A stretch of 64,000 nucleotides of DNA from Muribaculaceae bacterium Isolate-002 (NCI) (GTDB lineage: Bacteria; Bacteroidota; Bacteroidia; Bacteroidales; Muribaculaceae). The notes beneath the pieces were generated by a model that saw nothing but the letters and a program-made list of their open reading frames with translations, did not search any database and was not told the DNA's origin. Shown here piece by piece: positions 8,287 through 17,637 of this stretch. The DNA is taken from NCBI GenBank assembly GCA_004102805.1, contig SCEG01000006.1, positions 28,927 to 92,926 on the forward strand. The letters run 5' to 3'. Both the position numbers and the translations under genes were made by a program. Positions within the stretch are counted from its first letter, which is position 1. Every line of letters begins with the position of its first letter.

Positions 8287-9621
8287 TTATTCACCTAAAC
8301 CTTTGGTAATTTTATGCCATAGCCTGCGCAGACGGTAGAACGGTCTGTCCTCGTTGATTTCCGCAACATAAAGCCAGTTGGAGTCATTATAATCGACATC
8401 CCATGTGGGCATATCCTTAAGGCGGAAAGTCGGCTTGTAATGCTTGATTTCATAAAGTCTGTGGCCGTGTCTGTCATACGCCTTCCATGCCATTGTAATG
8501 GTATATATACGGCTTAATTCGGCCGCAAGAGCCATTGCCACGAGTCCCTCCCTGATCATTTCGTTTGTTTCCTGAAGAGAAAACCACTGTCCCTTGAGGG
8601 TATCGGCAGTCTTTTCCGCATCGTTGACAAAGGCCACGAAATGGAACATATTGTTATACATGCCGGGGTCGCAACTTTTGAAAATAAGGCGTGTTTCAGC
8701 ATCCGGCACTTCTGACGCGTCAATGAAATAGTTGTGCGCTTCAAGATTGGTGATTGTCTCTTTAAACGGGAGCGACACTTTCAGCGGCACGTCAATCTTA
8801 AGTTCATCGGAAAATATAGCGTCGCTGGTCGGCTCCGGTATATTAAGCAGGATTCTGTCATTGCATATCACGAGATAACGTATGGTTGTTCCCTGACGCT
8901 CTATAACTTTGGCTGTGGCGTTGTTCTGACAGTAATATACCCATAAAGTATAGTAACGGGCACCGAAATATATCAGAGAAAGAACATAGCACATCAACGG
9001 ACACAATATAAAGAAATAGCTGTCAGACTTGTTGATATTTATATTTACATAAAAAAACAAATAGTAAGTCCAGGTTGTGACGGCAAGTGCCAGCGACAGC
9101 CAGAAGAGAAATTTTACCTGTATCTTTGATTCGCGGTTATACAGCATGCCTATCAGACCGCGGTCAATAGCCTCTCCGAGGCGGTTGTGACACGAGCGAC
9201 ATGATCGAGGATTGTTCCCACGGAATATGTTGAAGATGCATACAATGACAGCAACAACCGATATATCAAGCACCGGGAGCAATGGGTTTGCGAGGTTGAT
9301 AGGCTGACCGATTATCCCGTTTACGTCGCTGTGAGTCTTGTAAAACATATCCGCCAGCATGACCGCAGCACTTATGATAAGTATGACTTGCACAAGATGT
9401 GGCATACGGAAACATGTCGGTGACGGCTGAATACGGTTACGGCGGTCAAGAATGGTCAGTATGCCGGCCAATAGTAGTGGCACTGCCGGCAATATACGAG
9501 CAGAAACCAAAGGGGTGATTAATATCGGCAAGGCAAGAAAGCCTACCGATACGGCCCAATTCGCCCATAGGGAGAATATGCATTGTGCAAGAGTTTGTCG
9601 ACGTTGATATGAGTGAAACAT
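8287..9621 (-). CDS. Polytopic membrane protein of unknown function
   Basis: A 444-residue protein I cannot assign to a family. The N-terminal half carries about five to six transmembrane helices (roughly residues 19-58, 75-94, 114-133, 170-193 and 202-230). A loop at 136-165 contains CRSCH (Cys141, Cys144, His145). The rest (about 235-444) looks soluble and mixed alpha/beta, ending in a conserved-looking FYRLRRLW segment. CRSCH matches the c-heme pattern, but the loop is rich in arginine and so probably cytoplasmic, which makes metal binding or no cofactor likelier. It lies directly upstream of miaA. Confidence 0.7.
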   Translation of the reverse strand: MFHSYQRRQTLAQCIFSLWANWAVSVGFLALPILITPLVSARILPAVPLLLAGILTILDRRNRIQPSPTCFRMPHLVQVILIISAAVMLADMFYKTHSDVNGIIGQPINLANPLLPVLDISVVAVIVCIFNIFRGNNPRSCRSCHNRLGEAIDRGLIGMLYNRESKIQVKFLFWLSLALAVTTWTYYLFFYVNININKSDSYFFILCPLMCYVLSLIYFGARYYTLWVYYCQNNATAKVIERQGTTIRYLVICNDRILLNIPEPTSDAIFSDELKIDVPLKVSLPFKETITNLEAHNYFIDASEVPDAETRLIFKSCDPGMYNNMFHFVAFVNDAEKTADTLKGQWFSLQETNEMIREGLVAMALAAELSRIYTITMAWKAYDRHGHRLYEIKHYKPTFRLKDMPTWDVDYNDSNWLYVAEINEDRPFYRLRRLWHKITKGLGE

Positions 9622-9706
9622 TTATAACGACATTTTTATCATGGCAATTTGTGGTGCCATATTAAAACTGTAACAATACTTTATTTGTAACTTCCGATTC
9701 AGATGC

Positions 9707-11896
9707 TTACAGATTCTTCATGAAGAAGTCAATCATTTTGCCGTATACCACGGCTCTTGCATTACATCCGTTGATTGAATGATTCATGTTCGGGAAAAGC
9801 AGCATGTCACACAGAGTGCCATCAGACTGGAGTCGTGACACATACTCCATTGTGTTAGCCATGTGAACGTTGTCATCTGCTGTGCCGCTCATAATCAAAA
9901 GCGCGCAGTCTACTCCGGCAGTTTTTAGTAAAGGAGCTGAGTCATTATACCCATCCTCATTGGCACGCGGAGTGAGCATGTACCGTTCGGCATAAACGGT
10001 ATCATAATACCTCCAGTCAGTTACAGGAGCGATGGCAACGGCAGCCTTGTATGGATTTCCAAGAGCTGAAATCGCCATGAGCGTCTCATATCCGCCGTAA
10101 CTCCATCCGCATATGCCGATACGGTCAGCATCGACGTATGGAAGTGATGCCATATATTTTGCCGCATTAATTTGGTCTACAGTTTCGTAATAACCGAGAT
10201 TACGGTAGACGCATGTCTCAAATTCACGTCCGCGGCTTCCGGTGCCTCGACCATCCACACATGCCACAATAAATCCATTCTTGGCTGCAAAATACTGCCA
10301 GTCGAAGCTCCAGCGATTGAGAACTTCCTGTGAGCCCGGGCCACTGTATTGCCACATTATGACCGGATACTTTTGTGCCTGTTTAAAATCTGGCGGTAAT
10401 ATTATATATCCGTTAAGTTCGTTGCCGTCAGAATTTACTGTAATGAATTTTTTCTCGGGCAGGGTAGAGTAGCGTGACTTGAAATTCTCATTGTTGCCAA
10501 GTTCGCGCATCACTTTGCCGTTTGAACCGAGCAGAGTATAGTGAGGTGGCGTCATTGCGTCTGATACGGTCAATACCATAGAGTTGCAGCCGGGAGTGAA
10601 TTCGGCAGAAGAAAAAGTTCCGGCAGGAGATAAATCTGTAATCTTCCCTTTGATATCTATTTTGCTCACTACGCGGTTAAGCGGACCTGAAGCTGTTGAC
10701 TGGAAATATACATTTCCGGCTTTGTCAATTCCATAGCATTGCTTGACATCATAGTCGCCGGATGTAATCTGGCGCAGTTGCGCTCCGGCAAGGCTGTATT
10801 CATAAAGATGATTGAAGCCGGAACGAGCTGAATTTATGATTACTGATTTATTGGTAATGACTATATTTTCGTAAGTCAAGGGGGCTATCCACGCTTTTGA
10901 CTCCTCCACATAAAGAGACTTGACTACAGTTGATTTCGGATTGACGCTGTATATTTCCATGCGGTTCTGGTCTCTGTTGAGTGTCGTAACCAGCAACTGT
11001 TCTGCCGTAGCGGCATATTCAATACGTGGGATATATTCAATTTCACTATCTGGCAAAGTGATATCTTTTGTCTTGCGTGTAGAGATGTCATAGCTGTGCA
11101 GCGTGACAGTAGAATTGTTGGCTCCGGCTACCGGATATTTATATGACAGTTGGCCGGGATAGAGTGCATAATCGTTTTTAGGGTCGCAGGTGCCCTGATA
11201 AAGCGCTATGTTGTAGAGCGGCACGTCTGTCTCGTCAAAACTGACGTATGAGAGAGTCTCGCTGTCCGGAGCCCATGCCAGAGTCGAAGTGGTCGAGAAT
11301 TCTTCTTCGTAGGTCCAGTCGGTTGCGCCATTGATTACGGAATTAATTACACCGTTTGTGGTTACAGCAACTTCAGTATCGTAATCGAGCTTCTTTATAT
11401 ATATATTATTGTCAGATACAAATGCTACCGATCTGCCGTCAGGAGAAAATTGTGGAATTTGTTGATAGCCATGTTCCTTTGACAGGGGTTTCAATATATT
11501 GCGTTTGATTTCAAAAACATAATATCGGGCCTTATATGAACGGCGATATACCATTTCCTTGTCAATGGAAATCAATAGTTTTGTTCCGTCAGGGCTGATC
11601 GAAAAACTTTCAAAACTGTTGATAGACGCTTCACGGGTTTTTGATGCATTAAACACAGTCTCAATTTCTTTACCCGATGCCAGATCATATTTTATTATGC
11701 GGGTATTGTCTGCGCTTGGTGCAAGATATGTCAGCCCGTCAGGCATAAATGTCATGTCAGGCGACGTTGCCAATCTGTTGGCAGGATAAACATACGGAGC
11801 TATATCACTGACTATCGAATTTTTGCCCAAGCTGTCGGTCGGGATAGCAAGTGCTGTAAGAGAAAGAGTTGCAAGTATATTGACATTTATTTTCAT
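9707..11896 (-). CDS. Dipeptidyl peptidase IV, S9 family
   Basis: Serine peptidase that removes X-Pro or X-Ala dipeptides from peptide N-termini, expected in the periplasm. The 729-residue protein has an N-terminal signal peptide, a beta-propeller domain with SPDG repeats, and the double-glutamate motif DWTYEEE (193-199) that binds the substrate amino group and marks DPP IV. The C-terminal alpha/beta-hydrolase domain holds Ser599 in GWSYGGY, Asp674/675 in GTADDNVH and His706 in NMNHSI. It is full length. The coiled-coil gene lies 79 bases upstream on the same strand. A second S9 peptidase occurs at 40.8-42.9 kb. Confidence 0.94.
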   Translation of the reverse strand: MKINVNILATLSLTALAIPTDSLGKNSIVSDIAPYVYPANRLATSPDMTFMPDGLTYLAPSADNTRIIKYDLASGKEIETVFNASKTREASINSFESFSISPDGTKLLISIDKEMVYRRSYKARYYVFEIKRNILKPLSKEHGYQQIPQFSPDGRSVAFVSDNNIYIKKLDYDTEVAVTTNGVINSVINGATDWTYEEEFSTTSTLAWAPDSETLSYVSFDETDVPLYNIALYQGTCDPKNDYALYPGQLSYKYPVAGANNSTVTLHSYDISTRKTKDITLPDSEIEYIPRIEYAATAEQLLVTTLNRDQNRMEIYSVNPKSTVVKSLYVEESKAWIAPLTYENIVITNKSVIINSARSGFNHLYEYSLAGAQLRQITSGDYDVKQCYGIDKAGNVYFQSTASGPLNRVVSKIDIKGKITDLSPAGTFSSAEFTPGCNSMVLTVSDAMTPPHYTLLGSNGKVMRELGNNENFKSRYSTLPEKKFITVNSDGNELNGYIILPPDFKQAQKYPVIMWQYSGPGSQEVLNRWSFDWQYFAAKNGFIVACVDGRGTGSRGREFETCVYRNLGYYETVDQINAAKYMASLPYVDADRIGICGWSYGGYETLMAISALGNPYKAAVAIAPVTDWRYYDTVYAERYMLTPRANEDGYNDSAPLLKTAGVDCALLIMSGTADDNVHMANTMEYVSRLQSDGTLCDMLLFPNMNHSINGCNARAVVYGKMIDFFMKNL

Positions 11897-11975
11897 AATC
11901 TATGAATTGGTCTTTTAACCGTTTGTTTTTCTTTAAAACATTCTTGAAAAATCGGTATTCCCATTTTCTTAAGGC

Positions 11976-13772
11976 TTACCACAACAGCATTTGAGCCGGA
12001 TTATTAGGCTCATCACGATGATGGGGCGCCTGATATCCGAACTCCGAGTCTGAAACGCCGCCGGGGCGTGCGTTAGTCCCTTCCGGAGGGGTCGGGACCA
12101 ACCAGTTTGTGTCATCAAGCGATTGGTCGATAGATGATATCTGCGGCGACTTTTTGCGCTTTTGGCGTGATTGGGTTTCCGGAGATTTGCGCAGACGCTC
12201 GATTTCCTCCCGCAACAATGCCTCCGAGGCAGCCTGAAGCTGGAGGTTATTGTCAATGGTGGCTTTGAGAGAAGCTATCTCTGTGTCTTTTTGGTCAATC
12301 AGCGATTCCTTTTCTGAAAGTGTCTTAGTCGCTAAGTCGAGCTCACTGTCTTTTTCCTTGATCTGTTGTTGCAGTTCAGCTATTCTGTTTTGACGCGCCT
12401 CATTGATTTCATCAATTTTAACGAGCGATTCTTCAAATGCAGTCAATGATGTCCGTGATTCTTCGACTTCATCCTTCGCTTCCTGAAGTTCTTTCTTGGC
12501 CTGAGTAAGAGATTCCTGCAATTGGGTAATCATAGCATCGCGTGCTGATATCTCTTCTGCTGAACTGTCAGCTACAGGCTGACTGATGCTGAGCGCCTCT
12601 TTGGCGGAACGTAGCTCATCAGTGAGTTGTTGCACTTTGACTGATTCGTTGTGCAGTTCGCTGTTTACACGTTGCAATTCAACAAGAGCACTCTCAAGGT
12701 TTTCATGCACGGAGTCAAGTTCAGCCTGCTTACGGTCAGAGAGTTCTGTCACTTCCTGCAACCGGAGTCCAAGATCCGATACCCCGGCGGCAGACGCTTC
12801 AAGTGCGTCAAATTTCGATTGCAGCTCTTTGCATTGTGCCTCCTTTTCAGCAAGCGCCAGTTTGGCAGACGAAGCCTTATGATTGAGGTCGTTGATCATT
12901 GCGTCAGAAATTTCACATTTCTTTTTCAATACTACGATGTCATTAGCCAGAATATTGCGTTCGCGTGTAAGTGTCTCCTTTTGGGCAGTGAGATCGTCAA
13001 CACTGTCTTTCAGCGAATTCAGTTGATTGATTGTGTTATTGTCAATTGTTTTGGACGTATTTTCCTTCAGCGTCTTTATCTCATTTCTGAGCATGTCATT
13101 ATCATTGCGTAAAGTTTCAATGTCTCCATCTTGAATTGACATGGCCCGGAGTTTGTTGACGAGACTTTTGTTCTCAAGTTCGAATTGTTCCTTTTCCGCA
13201 TGAAATGCATCTATCTGCTTTTCGAGATCATGTACACGTTCACTCAGAGCCCTTTTCTGACGTTCGGCCGATAGTTTCTGCTCTTTCCATTCTGCACTTG
13301 CATCTTCAATTTTTTTTGCTTTTTCACGAAGGGTCTCTATTTCACGCCTAAGAGAAATCTGTCCGTTTTCCAATTTTATTTTCACACGGGTGTCAGCTTC
13401 TTTATCAAGTTGAGCCACATATTCTCTCATTGAACTGTCGAGAGCATCATGAATATAACGAGCCTGCTTGTCAGGATCAACGCTTTCGCGTAAGAATGGC
13501 GGCAGTGACTCGTTGAATATCTCAACTACTTTATTAAATATGGCATCCGGACAAGTATGCTCAACAACGTCTGTTATCGCTGTCTGAGAGTTGGCAGACA
13601 CATCGCAATGCGATGCGTTGTGATTGTCCGGAATATCGACTGATGACGGTTGCTGCTTCCGTTGAGCCAGTGGCGTAACGGTTGCATCGCGTTGCAGCAA
13701 TTCGTTCTCGTCTATTTCGTATTCGTCGTTTGAAAAACCGAATACTGATTTTATTTTTCCTAAAAAAGCCAT
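11976..13772 (-). CDS. Long coiled-coil protein of unknown function
   Basis: A 598-residue protein dominated by a heptad-type coiled coil from about residue 120 to 540, very rich in Glu, Lys, Leu, Ser and Gln. A short N-terminal head begins MAFLGKIKSVFGF and the C-terminal 60 residues are disordered with many Pro, Gly and Ser. No signal peptide or transmembrane helix is seen, so it is probably cytoplasmic and elongated. It starts six bases after the stop codon of the receiver/PPDK fusion gene, which indicates a shared transcript and probably a shared process. It may act as a scaffold. SMC-like ATPase motifs are absent. Confidence 0.75.
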   Translation of the reverse strand: MAFLGKIKSVFGFSNDEYEIDENELLQRDATVTPLAQRKQQPSSVDIPDNHNASHCDVSANSQTAITDVVEHTCPDAIFNKVVEIFNESLPPFLRESVDPDKQARYIHDALDSSMREYVAQLDKEADTRVKIKLENGQISLRREIETLREKAKKIEDASAEWKEQKLSAERQKRALSERVHDLEKQIDAFHAEKEQFELENKSLVNKLRAMSIQDGDIETLRNDNDMLRNEIKTLKENTSKTIDNNTINQLNSLKDSVDDLTAQKETLTRERNILANDIVVLKKKCEISDAMINDLNHKASSAKLALAEKEAQCKELQSKFDALEASAAGVSDLGLRLQEVTELSDRKQAELDSVHENLESALVELQRVNSELHNESVKVQQLTDELRSAKEALSISQPVADSSAEEISARDAMITQLQESLTQAKKELQEAKDEVEESRTSLTAFEESLVKIDEINEARQNRIAELQQQIKEKDSELDLATKTLSEKESLIDQKDTEIASLKATIDNNLQLQAASEALLREEIERLRKSPETQSRQKRKKSPQISSIDQSLDDTNWLVPTPPEGTNARPGGVSDSEFGYQAPHHRDEPNNPAQMLLW

Positions 13773-13778
13773 GGCAGA

Positions 13779-16736
13779 TTAAATGTTTTTCTTGACGACA
13801 CCGACGCCTTTCCGTCCGTTGATGCCAATTGTGAGAGAATTAGGGAATTCGACAATTCGGATATACTCACTTTCGTAAGTCGCAGGGAGAGAATTAAGGT
13901 AGTCAATGTCATATATGCCGTCGTTCGACGATGGGTTGATTGTGAAATAACCCACTCCGAATGATGTGAGATTCTGGAAGAAGTGAGTCCCTTGACTCGG
14001 CTCAATTCTATAATTGCTCATAGACGCCTCGACAATGAGTTTGGCATTAGATATATGAGGCCACTTGACCGGAATGCCGAGCGCGGTATCTGATGAACCC
14101 CAACGCCCCGGTCCGATAAGTACATATCCCTTTTGCTCTTTTGTGAAGTCGCGGTTTAACTGCTCGATCTCTTCCGCTATTTTCTGGTTGTTGATTGACG
14201 AGAAATTGTCCGGACGGACATAAACTATAGTCGACACGTTCTCGATATTGCCATGTCCGAGAGCGGTATTGCTCTTGAGTATGAGCTGATTGTCAGGGAT
14301 TTCAAGTATCGTATCATCGACGAGTTCTTTCCTGTCGATGATAGGCCTTATCTGCAGCCAGTATATTTTGCCTTTTGTATTTCCAGAATGGTCAACGACT
14401 CCGGCAAATTCAATTTCAATCGGTCTCTGCATTTTATCCTGACCGGTAACAAGCATGAAATCAATGGCTTCTGCAAGAGGAAAGACCTTGTGCTGCAGCA
14501 TATTGGCAAAAGTGACAACTTTGCGGCCAAAACCGATGTCGGTGTCTCTTATCACCTGATCCTGAGGGTCAAATGTCGAGACGAGATACTTCAAAGCGAT
14601 GGTATCGGCGAATTTCTGCACTCTTATGTTCTCTATATTGAATCCGTCGTCGACGCGGAAATCATCGTCAGCCTCATTCATGTTGATTGCGTAGAGTCGG
14701 GTCTGAGTATCGCGCAGTGCAAGGTCAAGTTCCGATGTCTGAAGCACTTTGTCAGGATGGCGCGGTGAGAAGCGGAGACTCAGACCTCCATCTACGATAT
14801 ATTTACCGAGCCCGACCGCAATTTCCGCCACTCCGTCTTCTGGTTGTTCGTCATTGATAGGGTAGTAGTTGAGCGAACGGCCTACGCCGGAGAATGACGG
14901 GAAATAATATCCGTTGGTTTCCTCTCCGACAACTTCCTGTATTATCACGGCCATTTTCTCCTGGTCGATGACATTGGATGTTGCCGTCATGTATGCTTTT
15001 GAGTCGCGATAGAATACCGATGCATATACGCTTTTTATAGCATCCGAGAGCAGTTTGAGCATGCGGTATTTATCATCGACATTAGGTATCATATAAGTGG
15101 AATATATTCCGGCAAATGGCTGATAGTGCGAGTCCTCTAGCAGACTTGACGATCTTATGGCAAGAGGACGGTCGACAACCTCGAACAATGACATGAAATC
15201 TTCAATCAGTCTCTCTGGAAGGCGTGCCTGCAGGAAGTATCTTAGTATCTCGTCATCGTTTCGATCACTTAAAGCTATAGCATATAGATCGTTTGTGCTC
15301 ATAAATTCGTCGAAGATGTCAGTACACAAAACGACCGTGCGCGGTATTGAAATAGTAATTCCATCGAAGTTGTCACATACCGGATTGGCTTTTATGATAG
15401 AATCAATGAACGCCAGGCCGCGACCTTTGCCGCCAAGAGAGCCTTGACCGATGCGGGCAAAATTTGAATAATAGTCAAATCTGTCTTTCCTGAACACTGC
15501 AACTACGCCGCGGTTTTTCATCTTGCGATACTTGACAATCAGGTCGAAAAACAACTGCTTTACGGCAGGAGCTTCGTCAATCGATGTAAATCTGTGCGCT
15601 TTGATGATTTCCGCAATTGGGAACATGGCTCTGGAATATAGCCACCGTGATATGTCGTTGTGTGAGGCATGCATGTAGAGAGATTCGGCCGGCACTTTTT
15701 TGATATGCTTCTGCATGTCATTCAACGACTTTATCCGCATAATCTCTTCCCCTGTTTCGGGATTTCTGAATACGAAATCGCCAAATCCGAAGTTGTCTGT
15801 AATCGCTTTCCCGAGGTCGACAGGAAGTTTTTTTGAATTCTTATCAAGGAAGATGCCATTAAAATCGTCAACGCTGTCGCGCAATTCGCTTTGAGTCGAT
15901 TCAATTATAATGGGCAGATATGGGTCGCGTTTGTGAAACTCGCGGGCGAGTTTTAAGCCGGCAGTGGCATCTTTTACGCCATCGTGCATGAATGACACAT
16001 CAGAAATGACCCCGAGAATATGTTCGCTGTATTTTTCATACAAACTCATCGCTTCTTCATAGTCGCGTGCAAGCATCACTTTCGGACGTCCGCGCATACG
16101 TAACATCTGTTCATGTTCGTTTAGGGCTTCTGTCGAAAACACCATCGACTGCCTGAGCAGATATTTGTAAAGATGCGGAAGTATCGAGGAATAAAATCTC
16201 ACGGAGTCCTCGACAAGCAATATCATCTGCACGCCGACATCAAGAATGTCAGCGTCAGCATTCATTCTGTCCTCAAGCAGTTTTATGATTGCCAAAAGAA
16301 GTTCTACATTGCCAAGCCATGAGAAAACATAGTCTATGCCGGTGAAATCTTCGTGAGCCAATCTGCGCGACACCTCTTTGGAGAAAGGTGTAAGCACAAC
16401 GAAAGGTATGTCGGGATAATTCTCTTTAATAACACGTGCGCCGATGAAAGTTTCAGATATATCCACACCGGGCATTGCGATTATAAGGTCGTAATGCTTT
16501 TCAGAAAGCGCTGCCTGAGCCTCATTGATGTGTGACACAAGTGTGACGCGTGGGGGAGAACTTAGGTTAAGAGCTACATATTCAAAATACAACTGCTCTT
16601 CCACACGTCCGTCATCTTCCATCATAAACGCATCGTATGGCGATGCGATGAGCAGCACGTTGAAGATGCGGCGTTGCATGAGCCGCTGAAATTCGGTATC
16701 CTTAAGATATAACTGGCTAAGCGATTTCTCGTTCAT
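13779..16736 (-). CDS. Receiver domain fused to PEP/pyruvate-binding (PPDK_N) ATP-grasp domain
   Basis: A 985-residue cytoplasmic protein, often annotated as phosphoenolpyruvate synthase but different in structure. Residues about 25-155 form a receiver-like fold without an acceptor Asp. Residues about 165-320 form a complete receiver: acidic pair Glu176/Asp177, acceptor Asp246 in VISDVSF, Ser280/Thr281 and Lys299. A PPDK_N nucleotide-binding domain follows, with GSLGGKGRGLAF (about 432-443), LAIRSSSLLEDS (about 525-536) and a terminal LQIRPI. The C-terminal 150 residues carry GPGRWGSSD. I see neither the swivelling phosphohistidine domain (GGxTSHxA type) nor a PEP-binding barrel. The ATG at 16734-16736 is preferred over a TTG at 16778. 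Confidence 0.85.
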   Translation of the reverse strand: MNEKSLSQLYLKDTEFQRLMQRRIFNVLLIASPYDAFMMEDDGRVEEQLYFEYVALNLSSPPRVTLVSHINEAQAALSEKHYDLIIAMPGVDISETFIGARVIKENYPDIPFVVLTPFSKEVSRRLAHEDFTGIDYVFSWLGNVELLLAIIKLLEDRMNADADILDVGVQMILLVEDSVRFYSSILPHLYKYLLRQSMVFSTEALNEHEQMLRMRGRPKVMLARDYEEAMSLYEKYSEHILGVISDVSFMHDGVKDATAGLKLAREFHKRDPYLPIIIESTQSELRDSVDDFNGIFLDKNSKKLPVDLGKAITDNFGFGDFVFRNPETGEEIMRIKSLNDMQKHIKKVPAESLYMHASHNDISRWLYSRAMFPIAEIIKAHRFTSIDEAPAVKQLFFDLIVKYRKMKNRGVVAVFRKDRFDYYSNFARIGQGSLGGKGRGLAFIDSIIKANPVCDNFDGITISIPRTVVLCTDIFDEFMSTNDLYAIALSDRNDDEILRYFLQARLPERLIEDFMSLFEVVDRPLAIRSSSLLEDSHYQPFAGIYSTYMIPNVDDKYRMLKLLSDAIKSVYASVFYRDSKAYMTATSNVIDQEKMAVIIQEVVGEETNGYYFPSFSGVGRSLNYYPINDEQPEDGVAEIAVGLGKYIVDGGLSLRFSPRHPDKVLQTSELDLALRDTQTRLYAINMNEADDDFRVDDGFNIENIRVQKFADTIALKYLVSTFDPQDQVIRDTDIGFGRKVVTFANMLQHKVFPLAEAIDFMLVTGQDKMQRPIEIEFAGVVDHSGNTKGKIYWLQIRPIIDRKELVDDTILEIPDNQLILKSNTALGHGNIENVSTIVYVRPDNFSSINNQKIAEEIEQLNRDFTKEQKGYVLIGPGRWGSSDTALGIPVKWPHISNAKLIVEASMSNYRIEPSQGTHFFQNLTSFGVGYFTINPSSNDGIYDIDYLNSLPATYESEYIRIVEFPNSLTIGINGRKGVGVVKKNI

Positions 16737-16827
16737 TGGGCTAATATTCAGAAATATAGCAATCGACGGCAGAAACAATCCTCCCGAAAGGCAATTCCTG
16801 CAGTCTATTATATTGCGATTTATTTTT

Positions 16828-16835
16828 CAAATTTA
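16828..16835 (-). promoter_or_regulatory. Putative -7 box for the receiver/PPDK operon
   Basis: The minus strand reads TAAATTTG, a full match to TAnnTTTG, about 90 bases upstream of the chosen ATG at 16736. This places the TTG at 16778 in the leader but does not exclude it. No -33 box at standard spacing. Confidence 0.45.
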
Positions 16836-16950
16836 CGAAATATATTCAAAATTCGCCCTATAATAATTTAAAAATATTGTTTAATTGAAATTGCACGTCG
16901 AAAAAACGTAAAAATAAAGTAATGATATATGCTATATCGGGGATTTTTTA

Positions 16951-16958
16951 TAAATTTG
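16951..16958 (+). promoter_or_regulatory. Putative -7 box for efp
   Basis: Plus-strand TAAATTTG matches TAnnTTTG and lies 42 bases before the efp ATG, giving a short leader. No clear -33 TTTG is visible. Confidence 0.5.
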
Positions 16959-17000
16959 TCGTCGCAAATATAATAATTATCACAAAACATAAATAAGTTT

Positions 17001-17564
17001 ATGGCAACTACTGCTGACTTTAAAAACGGAATGTGCCTCGATATAGACGGCAATTATTTCTTCATTGTAGAATTCCTTCACGTAAAGCCCGGCAAAGGTC
17101 CGGCTTTCGTCCGCACTAAATTGAAAAACGTCCGCACCGGCCGAGTCCTTGACAAAACCTGGAACTCCGGAGTAAAGGTAGATGAGGTTCGCATCGAGCG
17201 TCGACCCTATCAGTATCTCTACAAAGACGAGATGGGTTACAACTTCATGCACACCGAGACATTCGAGCAGGTCGCACTTCCCGGCGAAAGCATTGATGGC
17301 GTTCAGTTCCTCAAAGAGGGAGATATCTGCGAGGCTATGGTACAGGCTGCAACTGAAGAAATTCTCACTTGCGAGATGCCCACAAGTGTTGTGCTCGAAG
17401 TTACTTATACCGAGCCCGGTCTCAAAGGTGACACTGCGACCAACACCCTCAAACCCGCTACAGTTGAAACCGGAGCTGAAGTTCGCGTACCATTGTTCAT
17501 CAACACTGGTGACAAAGTGAAAATTGACACTCGCGACGGTTCATACGTAGAGCGTGTAAAATAA
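17001..17564 (+). CDS. efp: Translation elongation factor P
   Basis: Binds between the P and E sites of the ribosome to help peptide-bond formation at polyproline stretches. The 187-residue protein has the usual three beta-barrel domains: the KOW-like N-domain with the tip loop VKPGKGPAF, where Lys32 is the residue modified in many bacteria; the OB domain; and the C-terminal domain ending in [11 protein letters not shown]. No EpmA/EpmB-type modification genes are adjacent. It is transcribed alone, away from the receiver/PPDK operon, and ends in a strong hairpin. Confidence 0.97.
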   Translation: MATTADFKNGMCLDIDGNYFFIVEFLHVKPGKGPAFVRTKLKNVRTGRVLDKTWNSGVKVDEVRIERRPYQYLYKDEMGYNFMHTETFEQVALPGESIDGVQFLKEGDICEAMVQAATEEILTCEMPTSVVLEVTYTEPGLKGDTATNTLKPATVETGAEVRVPLFINTGDKVKIDTRDGSYVERVK

Positions 17565-17580
17565 TCATTTTCCCCATAAA

Positions 17581-17627
17581 AATAATGCGGAAGTCTCGAT
17601 ATTCAAGGCTTCCGTATTATTTTTTGA
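17581..17627. terminator. Bidirectional terminator between efp and the TPR gene
   Basis: AATAATGCGGAAG (17581-17593) pairs with CTTCCGTATTATT (17609-17621) with one G-T pair. It is followed by a T run on the plus strand and preceded by an A run, so it can end both convergent transcripts. Confidence 0.85.
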
Positions 17628-17637
17628 ACATTGTCGA

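Noticed and set aside
8700..9200. CRSCH as proof of a c-type cytochrome
   Set aside because: Only one pair, in a basic, probably cytoplasmic loop; no heme-lyase or cytochrome neighbours.
14253..14768. 171-codon plus-strand frame within the receiver/PPDK gene
   Set aside because: The opposite strand encodes conserved PPDK motifs with normal codon use.
13779..16778. Simple annotation as phosphoenolpyruvate synthase
   Set aside because: The phosphohistidine and PEP-binding modules needed for the reaction are not visible.
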